A stretch of 64,000 nucleotides of DNA, from contig NZ_CP150917.1 in assembly GCF_039908645.1 (NCBI RefSeq), positions 3,049,501 through 3,113,500 on the forward strand. Direction: 5' to 3'. Position 1 is the stretch's first letter, and the number at the start of each line of letters is the position of its first letter. A model generated the notes under the pieces. The model saw only the letters and a list, made by a program, of their open reading frames with translations. It made no database searches and was not told the origin of the DNA. A program made the translations under genes and the position numbers. Positions 8,716-17,125 of the stretch are shown in pieces. Source of the stretch: Pseudomonas helvetica (GTDB lineage: Bacteria > Pseudomonadota > Gammaproteobacteria > Pseudomonadales > Pseudomonadaceae).

Positions 8716-9956
8716 GGCTGTTCGCTCTCCTGCTGAACGTCTTGCAGCAGCACCGCAAAGTCCTGGAGTGTCTGTTCGTCGACGGCGCTGCCGTAGTTAT
8801 CGAGCCAGGCACGGCTGAATAATTCCTGTGGCGTAAGCTGGTCCAGTTCGACCAACTGACCCGTGTCATCCGCGCCGTCTCGACCGCCATTGCCGGCGTA
8901 TTCGGCAGCGATTCGCACCAGCCGCACGGCTTTGCCTTGCAGCGCGGTTTCGATTTGTTGGCGCAAGTCCGGCTGCGGTTCATCAAGGCGCACGCGGACT
9001 TCGAGCCACGGTTGGCGCTGGAGATCGGCCAACAGGTCGATGTTCGGCAAATCCGCGAGCTGCGTCAGGATTTCACTGAGCGGAGCAGGGCCCAGGCGCT
9101 GCAGGTTGACCGCGCGGGGGATCAACCGGGGTTCGACGCTGAGCAGCGTCTCGCCGTCGAGCGTGATGTCGAGAATCTGATGCTGATAGCCGATTTCGGA
9201 AAACGACAACGGGATCGGTGAGCCGCTGTAGCGAATGCGCTCCTCGCCGTTGACCTTCTGCGGCTTGTGCAAATGGCCAAGGGCAACGTAGCTGATACTC
9301 GGCCCGAACAGGCTGGCGGGCAGGGCTTCGGCGTTGCCAATGATCAGGCTGCGCTCGGAGTCCTCGGACACCGACCCACCGGCCATGTGCGCGTGGCTGA
9401 TGGCGATCAATGCCTGACCGGGTTGGCGCTTGGCATTGGCAGCTTCGATCAGCCATTCATGCACCTGACCTATGCCGCGCAGGTAGTTGTCGCCCAGATG
9501 CGCACCGGTAACTTCGGCGGGGCGCAGAAACGGCAGCGCCAGGCACCAGCCGGCGATTTCACCCGAGGCATCGGGCAGCGGAATCAGCAAGCGTTCGGCG
9601 TCCAGTTGCCCGTCATCGAGCCACAACACCCGGCCCAGCGCGTGAGTGCGTAACCGGCGCATCAGCGGCGCGGGCAATTCGATCCGCGAACCGGAGTCAT
9701 GATTGCCGGCGATCATCACGATGGTCAGCGATGGCTGCTGCTCGTGTGCGCTGACGATGAAGTCGTAGAGACGTTCCTGGGCTTTGACCGGCGGATTGAC
9801 CGTGTCGAAGATGTCGCCAGCGATCAGCAGCACATCGGGCTTCTCCAGCCCCAACTGGCGCAGCAGCCAATCGAGGAAACAGCCGTGCTCGAAGTCGCGT
9901 TCCTGGCCATGCAGGTTTTGCCCAAGGTGCCAATCGGAGGTGTGGAACAGACGCAA
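8712..9956 (-). CDS. sbcD: Exonuclease subunit SbcD (Mre11-like nuclease)
   Basis: 414 residues with all calcineurin-type phosphoesterase motifs in order: HTSDWHLG (residues 5-12), IAGDIFD, IAGNHDS, ISHAHMAGG and ALGHLHKPQ. These bind the two manganese ions of the nuclease. Translation starts at TTG 9956, supported by GGAG 6 nt upstream and by MRLFHTSDWHLG matching the family's N-terminus. No ATG is available at that site. The leader that carries this RBS is present a second time at 19262, on the far side of the T6SS cassette. Confidence 0.96.
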   Translation of the reverse strand: MRLFHTSDWHLGQNLHGQERDFEHGCFLDWLLRQLGLEKPDVLLIAGDIFDTVNPPVKAQERLYDFIVSAHEQQPSLTIVMIAGNHDSGSRIELPAPLMRRLRTHALGRVLWLDDGQLDAERLLIPLPDASGEIAGWCLALPFLRPAEVTGAHLGDNYLRGIGQVHEWLIEAANAKRQPGQALIAISHAHMAGGSVSEDSERSLIIGNAEALPASLFGPSISYVALGHLHKPQKVNGEERIRYSGSPIPLSFSEIGYQHQILDITLDGETLLSVEPRLIPRAVNLQRLGPAPLSEILTQLADLPNIDLLADLQRQPWLEVRVRLDEPQPDLRQQIETALQGKAVRLVRIAAEYAGNGGRDGADDTGQLVELDQLTPQELFSRAWLDNYGSAVDEQTLQDFAVLLQDVQQESEQP

Positions 9957-9961
9957 GGCAA

Positions 9962-9998
9962 ACTCCGTAGGAAATAAGGTGATGGCCGCAGGGAAAAT
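9962..9998. repeat. Left copy of direct repeat flanking the T6SS cassette
   Basis: 37 nt beginning ACTCCGTAGGAAATAAGGTG match 34 positions of the copy at 19262-19298 in the same orientation. Weaker similarity continues for about 50 nt more (to ~10049). This copy is the sbcD leader and contains its ribosome site on the minus strand. Confidence 0.75.
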
Positions 9999-10055
9999 GA
10001 TGGCGGCTAAAGGGGAGGGAGTTTACTGGCAAAAAACCGAGCGTGCCTTGTTCAA

Positions 10056-10160
10056 TCACCTGCCGCGCGTGTCCATAGGTCGGCGCCGCCTGTAGGCGCA
10101 AGGCTTGCCCGCGATGACGGCTGCGTGAGCGACGCGGCTCGTCCGGTCAGGACACTTCAT
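10056..10160 (-). CDS. 34-codon tail ORF coupled to DUF6708 copy A, doubtful
   Basis: The ATG at 10160 overlaps the DUF6708-A stop (ATGA). The 34-residue frame starts MKCPDRTSRVAH and reads through the REP-like sequence. The same ATGA start occurs after copy B, where the frame continues into an effector tail. Here it ends in non-homologous sequence, so this is probably the by-product of the duplication rather than a functional gene. Confidence 0.25.
   Translation of the reverse strand: MKCPDRTSRVAHAAVIAGKPCAYRRRRPMDTRGR
10092..10122. repeat. REP-like element, unit A
   Basis: TGTAGGCGCAAGGCTTGCCCGCGATGACGGC, described here as two halves: TGTAGGCGCAAGGC and TTGCCCGCGATGACGGC. This is the common Pseudomonas REP sequence. 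Its partner is at 11456-11486 with one change. Confidence 0.7.
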
Positions 10161-11290
10161 GCGCTTCGTTTGCCGGTGCTGTCGCCCCGAGACACCTCGG
10201 CAAAAATCTCGGTAATCGGCCGCCGTGGCTGGCGTTTGTGTAGCTCGCGCACCTGTTGGCTCATGCGCAGCAGTTCTGCGCTGGGTTTGGCCCATTGTTC
10301 CTTCGGCAGCGGCTCGGACCATTGGCGCATCACCTCGGGCAGGACATGTTGGCCCATGGTCTTGATGCGGCGGATTTCCCATTCGGTGAGGTGGTTGGGC
10401 AGGGTCCAGAGGGTCATGACGTGGTACAGGTACCAGAAAAACCCTGATACCCGACCGCGTTCGCCATCGCGAATTTGCTGGTGCATGCGCGCCCGGGCGT
10501 TGCGGAAGGTGTGCAGGCCTTCATGGGGCGGGTCGTCGGGGCCTTGCAGGTCTTGCAAGTCCTGGATCGATTTGAGGTCGTTGACTTCATATTCCATGTA
10601 ACCGCGGATCGCTTCCCAGTGACTGATGGCCAAGGGCAGGCCAGCGCAGGGGAATTCGACGCTGGTCAGGGTTTCGCCGTGCTGGAAGCCGATGCCCATG
10701 CCGTACTGGCGACGGATGCCGTACTGGGTGGCGCCCTGGGCTTCGATGACCCAGGCGGACAGGGATTCCCAGGGGACGAAGAGCGGTTCGGTGGCGTCCT
10801 CGGGTATGAAGCAGACTTCGCGGCGCTGACGGTTGAAGCGGGTGGGGATGATTTCGGCACGTTTGTTGTGGTTGTGGAGCCAGACGCAGAGGCCGATGAA
10901 CAGGGTGAGAAAGCCGGTTACTAGGGCGAGCTCATACGCCTCCTCTATGAAAATACGAGTTGTGATGTCTTGTATATCGTCCCAGCTTTGACCGAACAGA
11001 AAAAACATGAAACCGCTGAACAGAGGAATGAGAAAAGCAATTAAAAAGGCGCCACTGAATGGCCCGCCTAGTGTTACTTGCCACATAAAGACTTGGGGAG
11101 ACCCCAACCCGAAGTCCATGTACACCTCATTTAACTCCCCAATATGAGGGCCATGAGGCGGCAGCGGTGTTGGAAGCGGCAACGGCGCGAGATAGGTAAT
11201 CTTCCCGCTTGGAAACGGCTCGACATCTCCAGCTTTGCGGGATTGCTCAAGGTGCGGCGCGGGCATGGGGCTATCAAGGTTGTTGGGCAT
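10157..11290 (-). CDS. DUF6708-type membrane protein, copy A (probable T6SS immunity)
   Basis: 377 residues from ATG 11290 (MPNNLDSPMP). A longer reading upstream is not used because this ATG is shared by both copies and overlaps the tail reading frame by 17 nt exactly as in copy B. A proline-rich N-terminus (to ~48) is followed by two hydrophobic segments (~76-99 and ~121-139) joined by an acidic loop, a cytosolic domain, and an amphipathic helix near 275-295. I assign DUF6708 from memory. Its place after a VasX-like effector, and its membrane location, suggest it protects the producer from that effector. Copies A and B differ at only about five residues outside positions 65-131, but strongly inside that segment. 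Confidence 0.8.
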   Translation of the reverse strand: MPNNLDSPMPAPHLEQSRKAGDVEPFPSGKITYLAPLPLPTPLPPHGPHIGELNEVYMDFGLGSPQVFMWQVTLGGPFSGAFLIAFLIPLFSGFMFFLFGQSWDDIQDITTRIFIEEAYELALVTGFLTLFIGLCVWLHNHNKRAEIIPTRFNRQRREVCFIPEDATEPLFVPWESLSAWVIEAQGATQYGIRRQYGMGIGFQHGETLTSVEFPCAGLPLAISHWEAIRGYMEYEVNDLKSIQDLQDLQGPDDPPHEGLHTFRNARARMHQQIRDGERGRVSGFFWYLYHVMTLWTLPNHLTEWEIRRIKTMGQHVLPEVMRQWSEPLPKEQWAKPSAELLRMSQQVRELHKRQPRRPITEIFAEVSRGDSTGKRSA

Positions 11291-11525
11291 GGTCGGCCAG
11301 CTCCAGCAAATGGGTTTCAACCAGCAACAGGGGGGGATGTTCGGTGACTGTTTTTAGGGACAGCGCAGGAAAATGGCCTTCGCCCCGAGGATTGAGGTGA
11401 ATGACGTGGGTGTGGGAAACCCACTCTCCTTTGGCCACCAAGGACGGCGCCGGACTGTAGGAGCAAGGCTTGCCCGCGATGACGGCTGTGTGAACGACTC
11501 GGCTCGTCCGGTCAGGACACTTCAT
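11274..11525 (-). pseudogene. Duplicated effector C-terminal tail, fused to REP-derived ORF (83 aa)
   Basis: The last ~53 codons (from AKGEW) match the C-terminus of the effector at 12636-16262 with about seven substitutions, ending in the same ADHAQQP. They are preceded in frame by ~30 codons from REP-containing spacer, giving an 83-residue frame whose ATG (11525) overlaps the DUF6708-B stop as ATGA. The end overlaps the DUF6708-A start by 17 nt. It looks like a remnant that still links the two immunity genes translationally; whether the peptide has a role is unknown. Confidence 0.7.
11456..11486. repeat. REP-like element, unit B
   Basis: TGTAGGAGCAAGGC followed by TTGCCCGCGATGACGGC; the same element as at 10092-10122 with a single base change. 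It sits inside the reading frame of the 83-residue fusion ORF. Confidence 0.7.
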
Positions 11526-12652
11526 GCGCGTCGTTTACCGGTGCTGTCGCCCCGAGACACCTCAGCAAAAATCTCGGTAATCGGCCGCCGTGGCTGGCGT
11601 TTGTGTAGCTCGCGCACCTGTTGGCTCATGCGCAGCAGTTCTGCACTGGGTTTGGCCCATTGTTCCTTCGGCAGCGGTTCGGACCACTGACGCATCACCT
11701 CGGGCAAGGCGTGTTGGCCCATGGTCTTGATGCGGCGGATTTCCCATTCGGTGAGGTGGTTGGGCAGGGTCCAGAGGGTCATGACGTGGTACAGGTACCA
11801 GAAAAACCCTGAAACCCGACCGCGTTCGCCATCGCGAATTTGCTGGTGCATGCGCGCCCGGGCGTTGCGGAAGGTGTGCAGGCCTTCGTGGGGCGGATCG
11901 TCGGGGCCTTGCAGGTCTTGCAAGTCCTGGATCGATTTGAGGTCGTTGACTTCATATTCCATGTACCCGCGGATCGCTTCCCAGTGACTGATGGCCAAGG
12001 GCAGGCCGGCGCAGGGGAATTCGACGCTGGTCAGGGTCTCGCCGTGCTGGAAGCCGATGCCCATGCCGTATTGGCGACGGATGCCGTACTGGGTGGCGCC
12101 CTGGGCTTCGATGACCCAGGCGGACAGGGATTCCCAGGGGACGAAGAGCGGTTCGGTAGCGTCCTCGGGCATGAAGCAGACTTCACGGCGCTGGCGGTTG
12201 AAGCGGGTGGGGATGATTTCGGCGCGTTTATTGTGGTTGTGGAGCCAGACGCAGAGGCCGATGGTTAAACCAAAAAGCCCCCCATATATGGCGTATCCGT
12301 AGATGGCGAAGAAGTAATCAATGACAAACTCCCATGTGTAAGCAAGGTCATATCCGAATATGAGACCAAAGCATCCAGTGATGAGGGGAAACAGAAATGC
12401 AATCATAAAGGCAACACTGAATGGCCCACCTAATATAACCTGCCACGAAAATACCTCCGGCGATCCCAACCCGAAGTCCATGTACACCTCATTTAACTCC
12501 CCAATATGAGGGCCATGAGGCGGCAGCGGTGTTGGAAGCGGCAACGGCGCGATATAGGTAATCTTCCCGCTTGGAAACGGTTCAACATCTCCGGCTTTGC
12601 GGGAGTGCTCCAGGTGCGGCGCGGGCATGGGGCTATCAAGGTTGTTGGGCAT
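11522..12652 (-). CDS. DUF6708-type membrane protein, copy B (probable T6SS immunity)
   Basis: 376 residues from ATG 12652. The stop of the effector lies 17 nt inside this gene, so translation is probably coupled. It has the same architecture as copy A: proline-rich N-terminus, two hydrophobic segments (~72-100 and ~111-138) and a long cytosolic part. The region ~65-130 has a different sequence (for example EVFSWQVILGG, then an aromatic-rich loop YDLAYTWEFVIDYFFAIYGY) while the rest is nearly identical. This gene, next to the intact effector, is the more likely cognate immunity gene. Confidence 0.8.
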   Translation of the reverse strand: MPNNLDSPMPAPHLEHSRKAGDVEPFPSGKITYIAPLPLPTPLPPHGPHIGELNEVYMDFGLGSPEVFSWQVILGGPFSVAFMIAFLFPLITGCFGLIFGYDLAYTWEFVIDYFFAIYGYAIYGGLFGLTIGLCVWLHNHNKRAEIIPTRFNRQRREVCFMPEDATEPLFVPWESLSAWVIEAQGATQYGIRRQYGMGIGFQHGETLTSVEFPCAGLPLAISHWEAIRGYMEYEVNDLKSIQDLQDLQGPDDPPHEGLHTFRNARARMHQQIRDGERGRVSGFFWYLYHVMTLWTLPNHLTEWEIRRIKTMGQHALPEVMRQWSEPLPKEQWAKPSAELLRMSQQVRELHKRQPRRPITEIFAEVSRGDSTGKRRA

Positions 12653-15600
12653 GGTCGGCGAACTCCAGCAAATGGGTTTCAACCAGCAACAGTGGCGGGT
12701 GCTCGGTGACTGTTTTGGGGGGCAGAGAAGGAAAGTCACCCTCACCCCGAGGGTTGAGGTGAATGACGTGGGTGCGAGATATCCACTCTCCTTTGGCGTT
12801 CAGTGATTGCACGCACACTGCCAGCTCCAGTGTCTCGGCCACAGGCGTCAGGGGGGCATCACGATTCAGCGGATATTGAAGGCATAGAATCAATGGGTCT
12901 GCTTGCACAACCTGCAGGCTGTCCAATACTTCATCGCTGATGGCGTCCTTGCGCTCACGCGCGGTGCCGCGGCTGTCGATGGGGCGGAAAAGACGATGGG
13001 CGCCAATGCCCAATCGCTTAGACGGTTTACCGCTCAAGGGGGGCTGGAAGTCACTGAGATTGAGCCCCGGCAGTTTCAGATGAATGTCACTGGGTTTAGC
13101 GCGCAAAAACAGGTTCTTCAGCAATGAATCATGCTCGTTCAGGCCAAGTTTTGCAGAAGGGGCGTGAAGTAAATCACCTAGGTAACGTTGGTACTCATCC
13201 AGGGTGTAGTTACCGCGTTCATCAATGTCCAGGCTCCATGGCGTGGTTTTTAGCCATTTATCGTGCGCGCTGATGTTGTAGCGATTGAACAGCCAGGTGC
13301 CGCCCAACTCCAGCACGGTGAACAATGCACCGGCCAGGTTGACCCGGAAAAACACGGTGGATAGCCGTGTGCCGGCCGCGGCCCAGGCGGCTGTTCGTGC
13401 AGCGCTGTTCCGTGCGACCAGCACTTTAAAAGTGGCGTGGACGGTATGGCTAAGGCCATAGGTGTTAACAGCAACCATGCCGCTGGCACCCATTGTGGCG
13501 AGTGCTGCACTACTCTGTGCCAAGCGATTTCCACTGCGCGTCGCCTGCTGCCAATTCTGTTGCTGGGTATTAAGACTGGCCAGTGAAGAAAAAGAACCTA
13601 GAAGGTAGGTGACGGAGCCTAACCCAACATGCAGCTTCCCCATCTGCACATGCACATTCTGCAAGGCGTGGTGTTGAAGTGTATCGACTAGCTTATCGCT
13701 GCGTGCCTTCAGGGCGGTATCTGCCAAGCTTTGAGCAGCAGTGAATCCTGCAGCGCCTGTGGACAAACTCGCACCAATCAACGGCCCCAACTTACGTTTG
13801 TCTCGCGATTGGCTAAAAGTTTCCTTCATAACTGACACCAAATTCACCGCCTGCACCAAAAACACCAACAACCCGACCCCTTCGCTTTTAATCAGATCCG
13901 CATTCGGCACCCTCTGAATCCCCAGCCGAACGTTCTTCAACAAACTCCTCACCTCCTGCTGCTGCGCCGGTGGAAACACCACGGTCACTCCCGCCCGAGC
14001 CGGCGTGGCGCCATAGGTGCGCACCGAATGATCCGGCAGTTCGGCAATCGGGCTCAGTGCACCCGCCAGTCGGCCTTCGAGTTGCGTCAACTCCGCACGC
14101 ACCCGAACGATCTCGGTCTGCAACTCGATCGCCCGTGGCTGCTTGTGGCCGGCCTGGTTTTTGTTGTGGGTGAGCTGCTTGCGTTTGACGGTCAGGTCCT
14201 TGAGGTAACCGCGTTCCCTAAGCACGTCCTTGATGTCGGTTTGCAGCGCCGCGTGTTCCCCCGGGGTGGCGATGGTGAAGGTCACGCCAGTGGTTTTCGC
14301 CGCATCGAGGATCCGCGCCGGCAGCGCTTTGGGCAGGTGGCGGAACAATTCGTCGAGGTCTGGGACTTTCCCTCCTGCCAGATCGAAACCTTCCAATGCG
14401 CGGCTCAGGCCCAGGTTCAGCGCTGGGCTCAGGCTGTGCTGGGTCGCGTCGGCGACGGCACGGGTGTGGTCGGGTAAATCGTCGAGGGCGGGCAGGTGCG
14501 GTTGTTCGATTTTCTGCAGGGCTTCCAGCCAGTGCGGCAGGTTGTTGAACAGGCCCATGCCGGCGTTGGACAACACGCTGTATTGCACCAGCAGCTCGGG
14601 CCGAATGTGCAGCGGCAAGGTATAGAACAGCCGTCGCGTCAGCTCCGGGTGTTTTTCCAGGTAGCCAAGCATCTCTTCACTGGCGTGGTCGCTGCGGCAA
14701 ATGTCTTTGAGGCAGGCGTACTCGGCGTTGAAGGCCTCGCCCAGTTGCTGCGGATCCTGCCCGTCGTAGTACCAGGCCGAGCGATGATAGCGACCGGCAC
14801 ACACCAGTTGCGTGCGGTCAGCGGTGATGCGCTCGAGCAAGCGGTTCCAGCGGCCAAGGTCGGCACGCTGCTGAAACAGCGAGTTGTCCATGGCCGGGCG
14901 GTCGATGAAATCGTTGATCCCGCGTGTGCCTGAGAACCAGGAGCCCTCGAGCACGTCTTCGATGCGTGTGTTTTGCTCCCTGCCGAGCTTGACCAAGGCT
15001 CTGAGGTGACGTTCAACGAAGTCCGCAGGGGCAACCTTGAAATGTTGGCGAGTGTAATAATTGCGGTCTGCATCCTCAATCGCAGCGCTGTGGACGGCGG
15101 TGCCTTGGTGCTTACCCATCACGAAGATTGTGGCAAGGGCTTCCTTGCGCAATTGCTCCAGCTCCGGGGGCGCCGGTACGTCTATCTGCTCGACCTTACC
15201 GCCCTTGTTCAGGTACTCCAGCAAGGCTTTTCGGGTGCGTTCCTGGGTCGGCTCCGGCAACTGTTGCAGATCGGCAAACAAGGCCTCGACTGCGGGGTCG
15301 TCGCTGGCGTTGGCCAGACCGCCGGCATCATCGGGGCTGAGTTGGCTCAAGGATTCGATGTAGCAGGCCAGCAAGTAATCGCGTTCGTTGTGGTCGGCAT
15401 TGCTCCAGTCGTCGACCCAGCCGACGACAGTGTCCTGATACTCGGCCAGGTCGCGCAGCACGCCGAGGTCGTCATTCACCAGCAGGAACAGTGTGTCGTC
15501 CTGATAAGGCCCGCGAACCTGCCCCAGAAACTCGCCGATATGCGCCTCGCGAAAGCGTCGGGGTTTCTCCCATAAATAGGGCTCGCGTTCGTGTTCGGGA

Positions 15601-16262
15601 GCGTCACTGACCAGCACCGACGGTAATAGAACGGCCTCCGGCAGCGGGTTGGCCGCGAGCTCGGCTTCCAGCTCGGCGCGATCCTTGACGGCTTGCGCCT
15701 GCTGGGCCGGCACCATAGCAATCTCCGCCAACCAGCGTTGGCCTTGCTTGACCGTCAGCAAGTGCGTGCCACCGGTTTGGCAATCCACCGGGCCGAGATC
15801 GACGACCTGCATGAAGTGCTCGCGTTCGTCCCTGCTGTCGAGTACTTGCGCGCATTTGGCCACTGTCCATTGCACTTCAGCAAAGGTCACGTGCAGGGTG
15901 CTGCGCCTTGAAAACACCAGGGCTGGAAACTCTTCGATGGGCGTGTGCCGATCACCGGTAACCTTGGCGCCCTTGTGTAACAGGGCGCTGACCATTCCGT
16001 TGAGTACCTGATGTTCGTGGAGATAGCCGGTAACGCTGTCGATGACATACAACCAACCGTCGCGCAGCATGCGAATGCCCAGCGGGCGGGTAGTCAGGGC
16101 GTAGGGCAGTTTCAGTTCGGCGCTGGGGTCGAGGAGCTTTTCCACCAGTCCATAACGCAAGGGCAACAGCTGAACGTGGGTTTGCCGCAAGGGGCAGGCA
16201 CCGGGAGAACCGATGGCGGTTTTGGACGCTGCCGCGGCAGCGAGGTTGGCAGCAGCGGTCAT
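12636..16262 (-). CDS. VasX-like type VI secretion effector, pore-forming type
   Basis: 1208 residues. The N-terminal ~250 residues (CPLRQTHVQLLPLRYGLVEK, then GWLYVID and YLHEH) match the VasX N-terminal region / BTH_I2691-family effectors as I know them. No signal peptide. A long soluble middle follows. At about 797-990 a run of hydrophobic, glycine/alanine-rich helices appears (VGLLVFLVQAVNLV, LGSVTYLLGSFSSLASL, NLAGALFTVLELGG), as in VasX-type effectors that permeabilise target membranes. The last 53 residues recur at 11274. It lies directly after vgrG and a DUF4123 adaptor with ATGA overlaps, and before the presumed immunity genes. Activity is inferred, not shown. Confidence 0.85.
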   Translation of the reverse strand: MTAAANLAAAAASKTAIGSPGACPLRQTHVQLLPLRYGLVEKLLDPSAELKLPYALTTRPLGIRMLRDGWLYVIDSVTGYLHEHQVLNGMVSALLHKGAKVTGDRHTPIEEFPALVFSRRSTLHVTFAEVQWTVAKCAQVLDSRDEREHFMQVVDLGPVDCQTGGTHLLTVKQGQRWLAEIAMVPAQQAQAVKDRAELEAELAANPLPEAVLLPSVLVSDAPEHEREPYLWEKPRRFREAHIGEFLGQVRGPYQDDTLFLLVNDDLGVLRDLAEYQDTVVGWVDDWSNADHNERDYLLACYIESLSQLSPDDAGGLANASDDPAVEALFADLQQLPEPTQERTRKALLEYLNKGGKVEQIDVPAPPELEQLRKEALATIFVMGKHQGTAVHSAAIEDADRNYYTRQHFKVAPADFVERHLRALVKLGREQNTRIEDVLEGSWFSGTRGINDFIDRPAMDNSLFQQRADLGRWNRLLERITADRTQLVCAGRYHRSAWYYDGQDPQQLGEAFNAEYACLKDICRSDHASEEMLGYLEKHPELTRRLFYTLPLHIRPELLVQYSVLSNAGMGLFNNLPHWLEALQKIEQPHLPALDDLPDHTRAVADATQHSLSPALNLGLSRALEGFDLAGGKVPDLDELFRHLPKALPARILDAAKTTGVTFTIATPGEHAALQTDIKDVLRERGYLKDLTVKRKQLTHNKNQAGHKQPRAIELQTEIVRVRAELTQLEGRLAGALSPIAELPDHSVRTYGATPARAGVTVVFPPAQQQEVRSLLKNVRLGIQRVPNADLIKSEGVGLLVFLVQAVNLVSVMKETFSQSRDKRKLGPLIGASLSTGAAGFTAAQSLADTALKARSDKLVDTLQHHALQNVHVQMGKLHVGLGSVTYLLGSFSSLASLNTQQQNWQQATRSGNRLAQSSAALATMGASGMVAVNTYGLSHTVHATFKVLVARNSAARTAAWAAAGTRLSTVFFRVNLAGALFTVLELGGTWLFNRYNISAHDKWLKTTPWSLDIDERGNYTLDEYQRYLGDLLHAPSAKLGLNEHDSLLKNLFLRAKPSDIHLKLPGLNLSDFQPPLSGKPSKRLGIGAHRLFRPIDSRGTARERKDAISDEVLDSLQVVQADPLILCLQYPLNRDAPLTPVAETLELAVCVQSLNAKGEWISRTHVIHLNPRGEGDFPSLPPKTVTEHPPLLLVETHLLEFADHAQQP

Positions 16263-17125
16263 GAGCGTTCTCCTTCAGTGGCCCAGCGGTGGGCCAGATC
16301 AGCGGCCAGCGCAACGCGCTCGCCGGGTAATTGCAACGATGGCGTATGGAGCAATTGGGCGATGTGCGGATGTTGTTCGAGCGTCGAGCCGTTCAGCCAG
16401 GCCATGACGTTGGCGTAATAGAAAAGCTCGGATTGGCTGCATAAACCCAAGGCACTGGCCTCGGACTCCAGCTGTTCGAGCATTGGCCAGCGCTCACCCA
16501 CGGTTTTGCCGACCGGATACTGGGGGAAAAAACTGAGCAAATGCGTGTCGAGTTCGAGCAGTGCGCGGCGTCGGTCAACACGGTCCAGCGCTGCATTCTG
16601 TTCAGGGTTCAGGCGATAGGGCGTCGACAACTCAGGGCATTCAGTCAATCGGGATTGATGACGATGCCAATGACCATCGACGCTATCGGCCATTACTGCG
16701 CAAGAAAGGGGGCCGAACAAACGTTGATCGCCGCTGCCGAACAGTGCCTGCGCCACGGCCGCATCGGCCAGGCGCAAAACCACTGGCAGGCCTTCGGGCA
16801 ACTCGATGGTCAGCAGTTTGCGTAAATGTTGAGCCACGTCATGCACGGGGGAGGTGCTGAACAACAGCACTCCCCACTCTTCATGCGCCTGTTGCAGATA
16901 GAACTGAAAAACTGCTTCGTCAGGATGTGGAATCCCTACCAGCAGCGGTGAGATATCCCGCAGGGAGGTGAAGGGCGCACTGTCATACAGTGCAACAGTG
17001 CTTACGGCGGGATTGAGTGTTTTCAAGCGCTGTGGCAAATCGCTGAAGGTCGTGCCGTCCAGCAACAGGAAAGCCTGTTGCTCGTTCCAGGGCAGGTCTT
17101 CAGGCAGGCAAGTCGAGAGTTTCAT
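16259..17125 (-). CDS. DUF4123 T6SS effector adaptor (Tap/TEC type)
   Basis: 288 residues. An alternating N-terminal domain (FLLLDGTTFSDLPQRL, VALYDSAPF, PLLVGI) followed by the FYDP-like region FSTSPVHDVAQHLRKLL and VVLRLADAAVAQALF is characteristic of DUF4123. Such proteins load a specific effector onto its VgrG. The position between vgrG and the effector, overlapping both by 4 nt, fits that role. Residues beyond ~160 form a helical extension that may set specificity. Confidence 0.9.
   Translation of the reverse strand: MKLSTCLPEDLPWNEQQAFLLLDGTTFSDLPQRLKTLNPAVSTVALYDSAPFTSLRDISPLLVGIPHPDEAVFQFYLQQAHEEWGVLLFSTSPVHDVAQHLRKLLTIELPEGLPVVLRLADAAVAQALFGSGDQRLFGPLSCAVMADSVDGHWHRHQSRLTECPELSTPYRLNPEQNAALDRVDRRRALLELDTHLLSFFPQYPVGKTVGERWPMLEQLESEASALGLCSQSELFYYANVMAWLNGSTLEQHPHIAQLLHTPSLQLPGERVALAADLAHRWATEGERS

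Larger units (their letters stand above)
10079..11436. repeat. Tandem duplication unit A (effector tail + DUF6708)
   Basis: About 1.36 kb matching unit B at 11443-12798. On the minus strand each unit holds the last ~53 codons of the effector gene, the complete DUF6708 gene and a downstream REP-like stretch. Unit boundaries are placed where the alignment fails (GTCGGCGCC/GACGGCGCC at one end, CTCCTTTGGC at the other). Confidence 0.85.
11443..12798. repeat. Tandem duplication unit B (effector tail + DUF6708)
   Basis: Partner of unit A at 10079-11436. Here the effector tail is still attached to the intact effector gene, so unit B is the parental arrangement or was restored to it. Confidence 0.85.
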
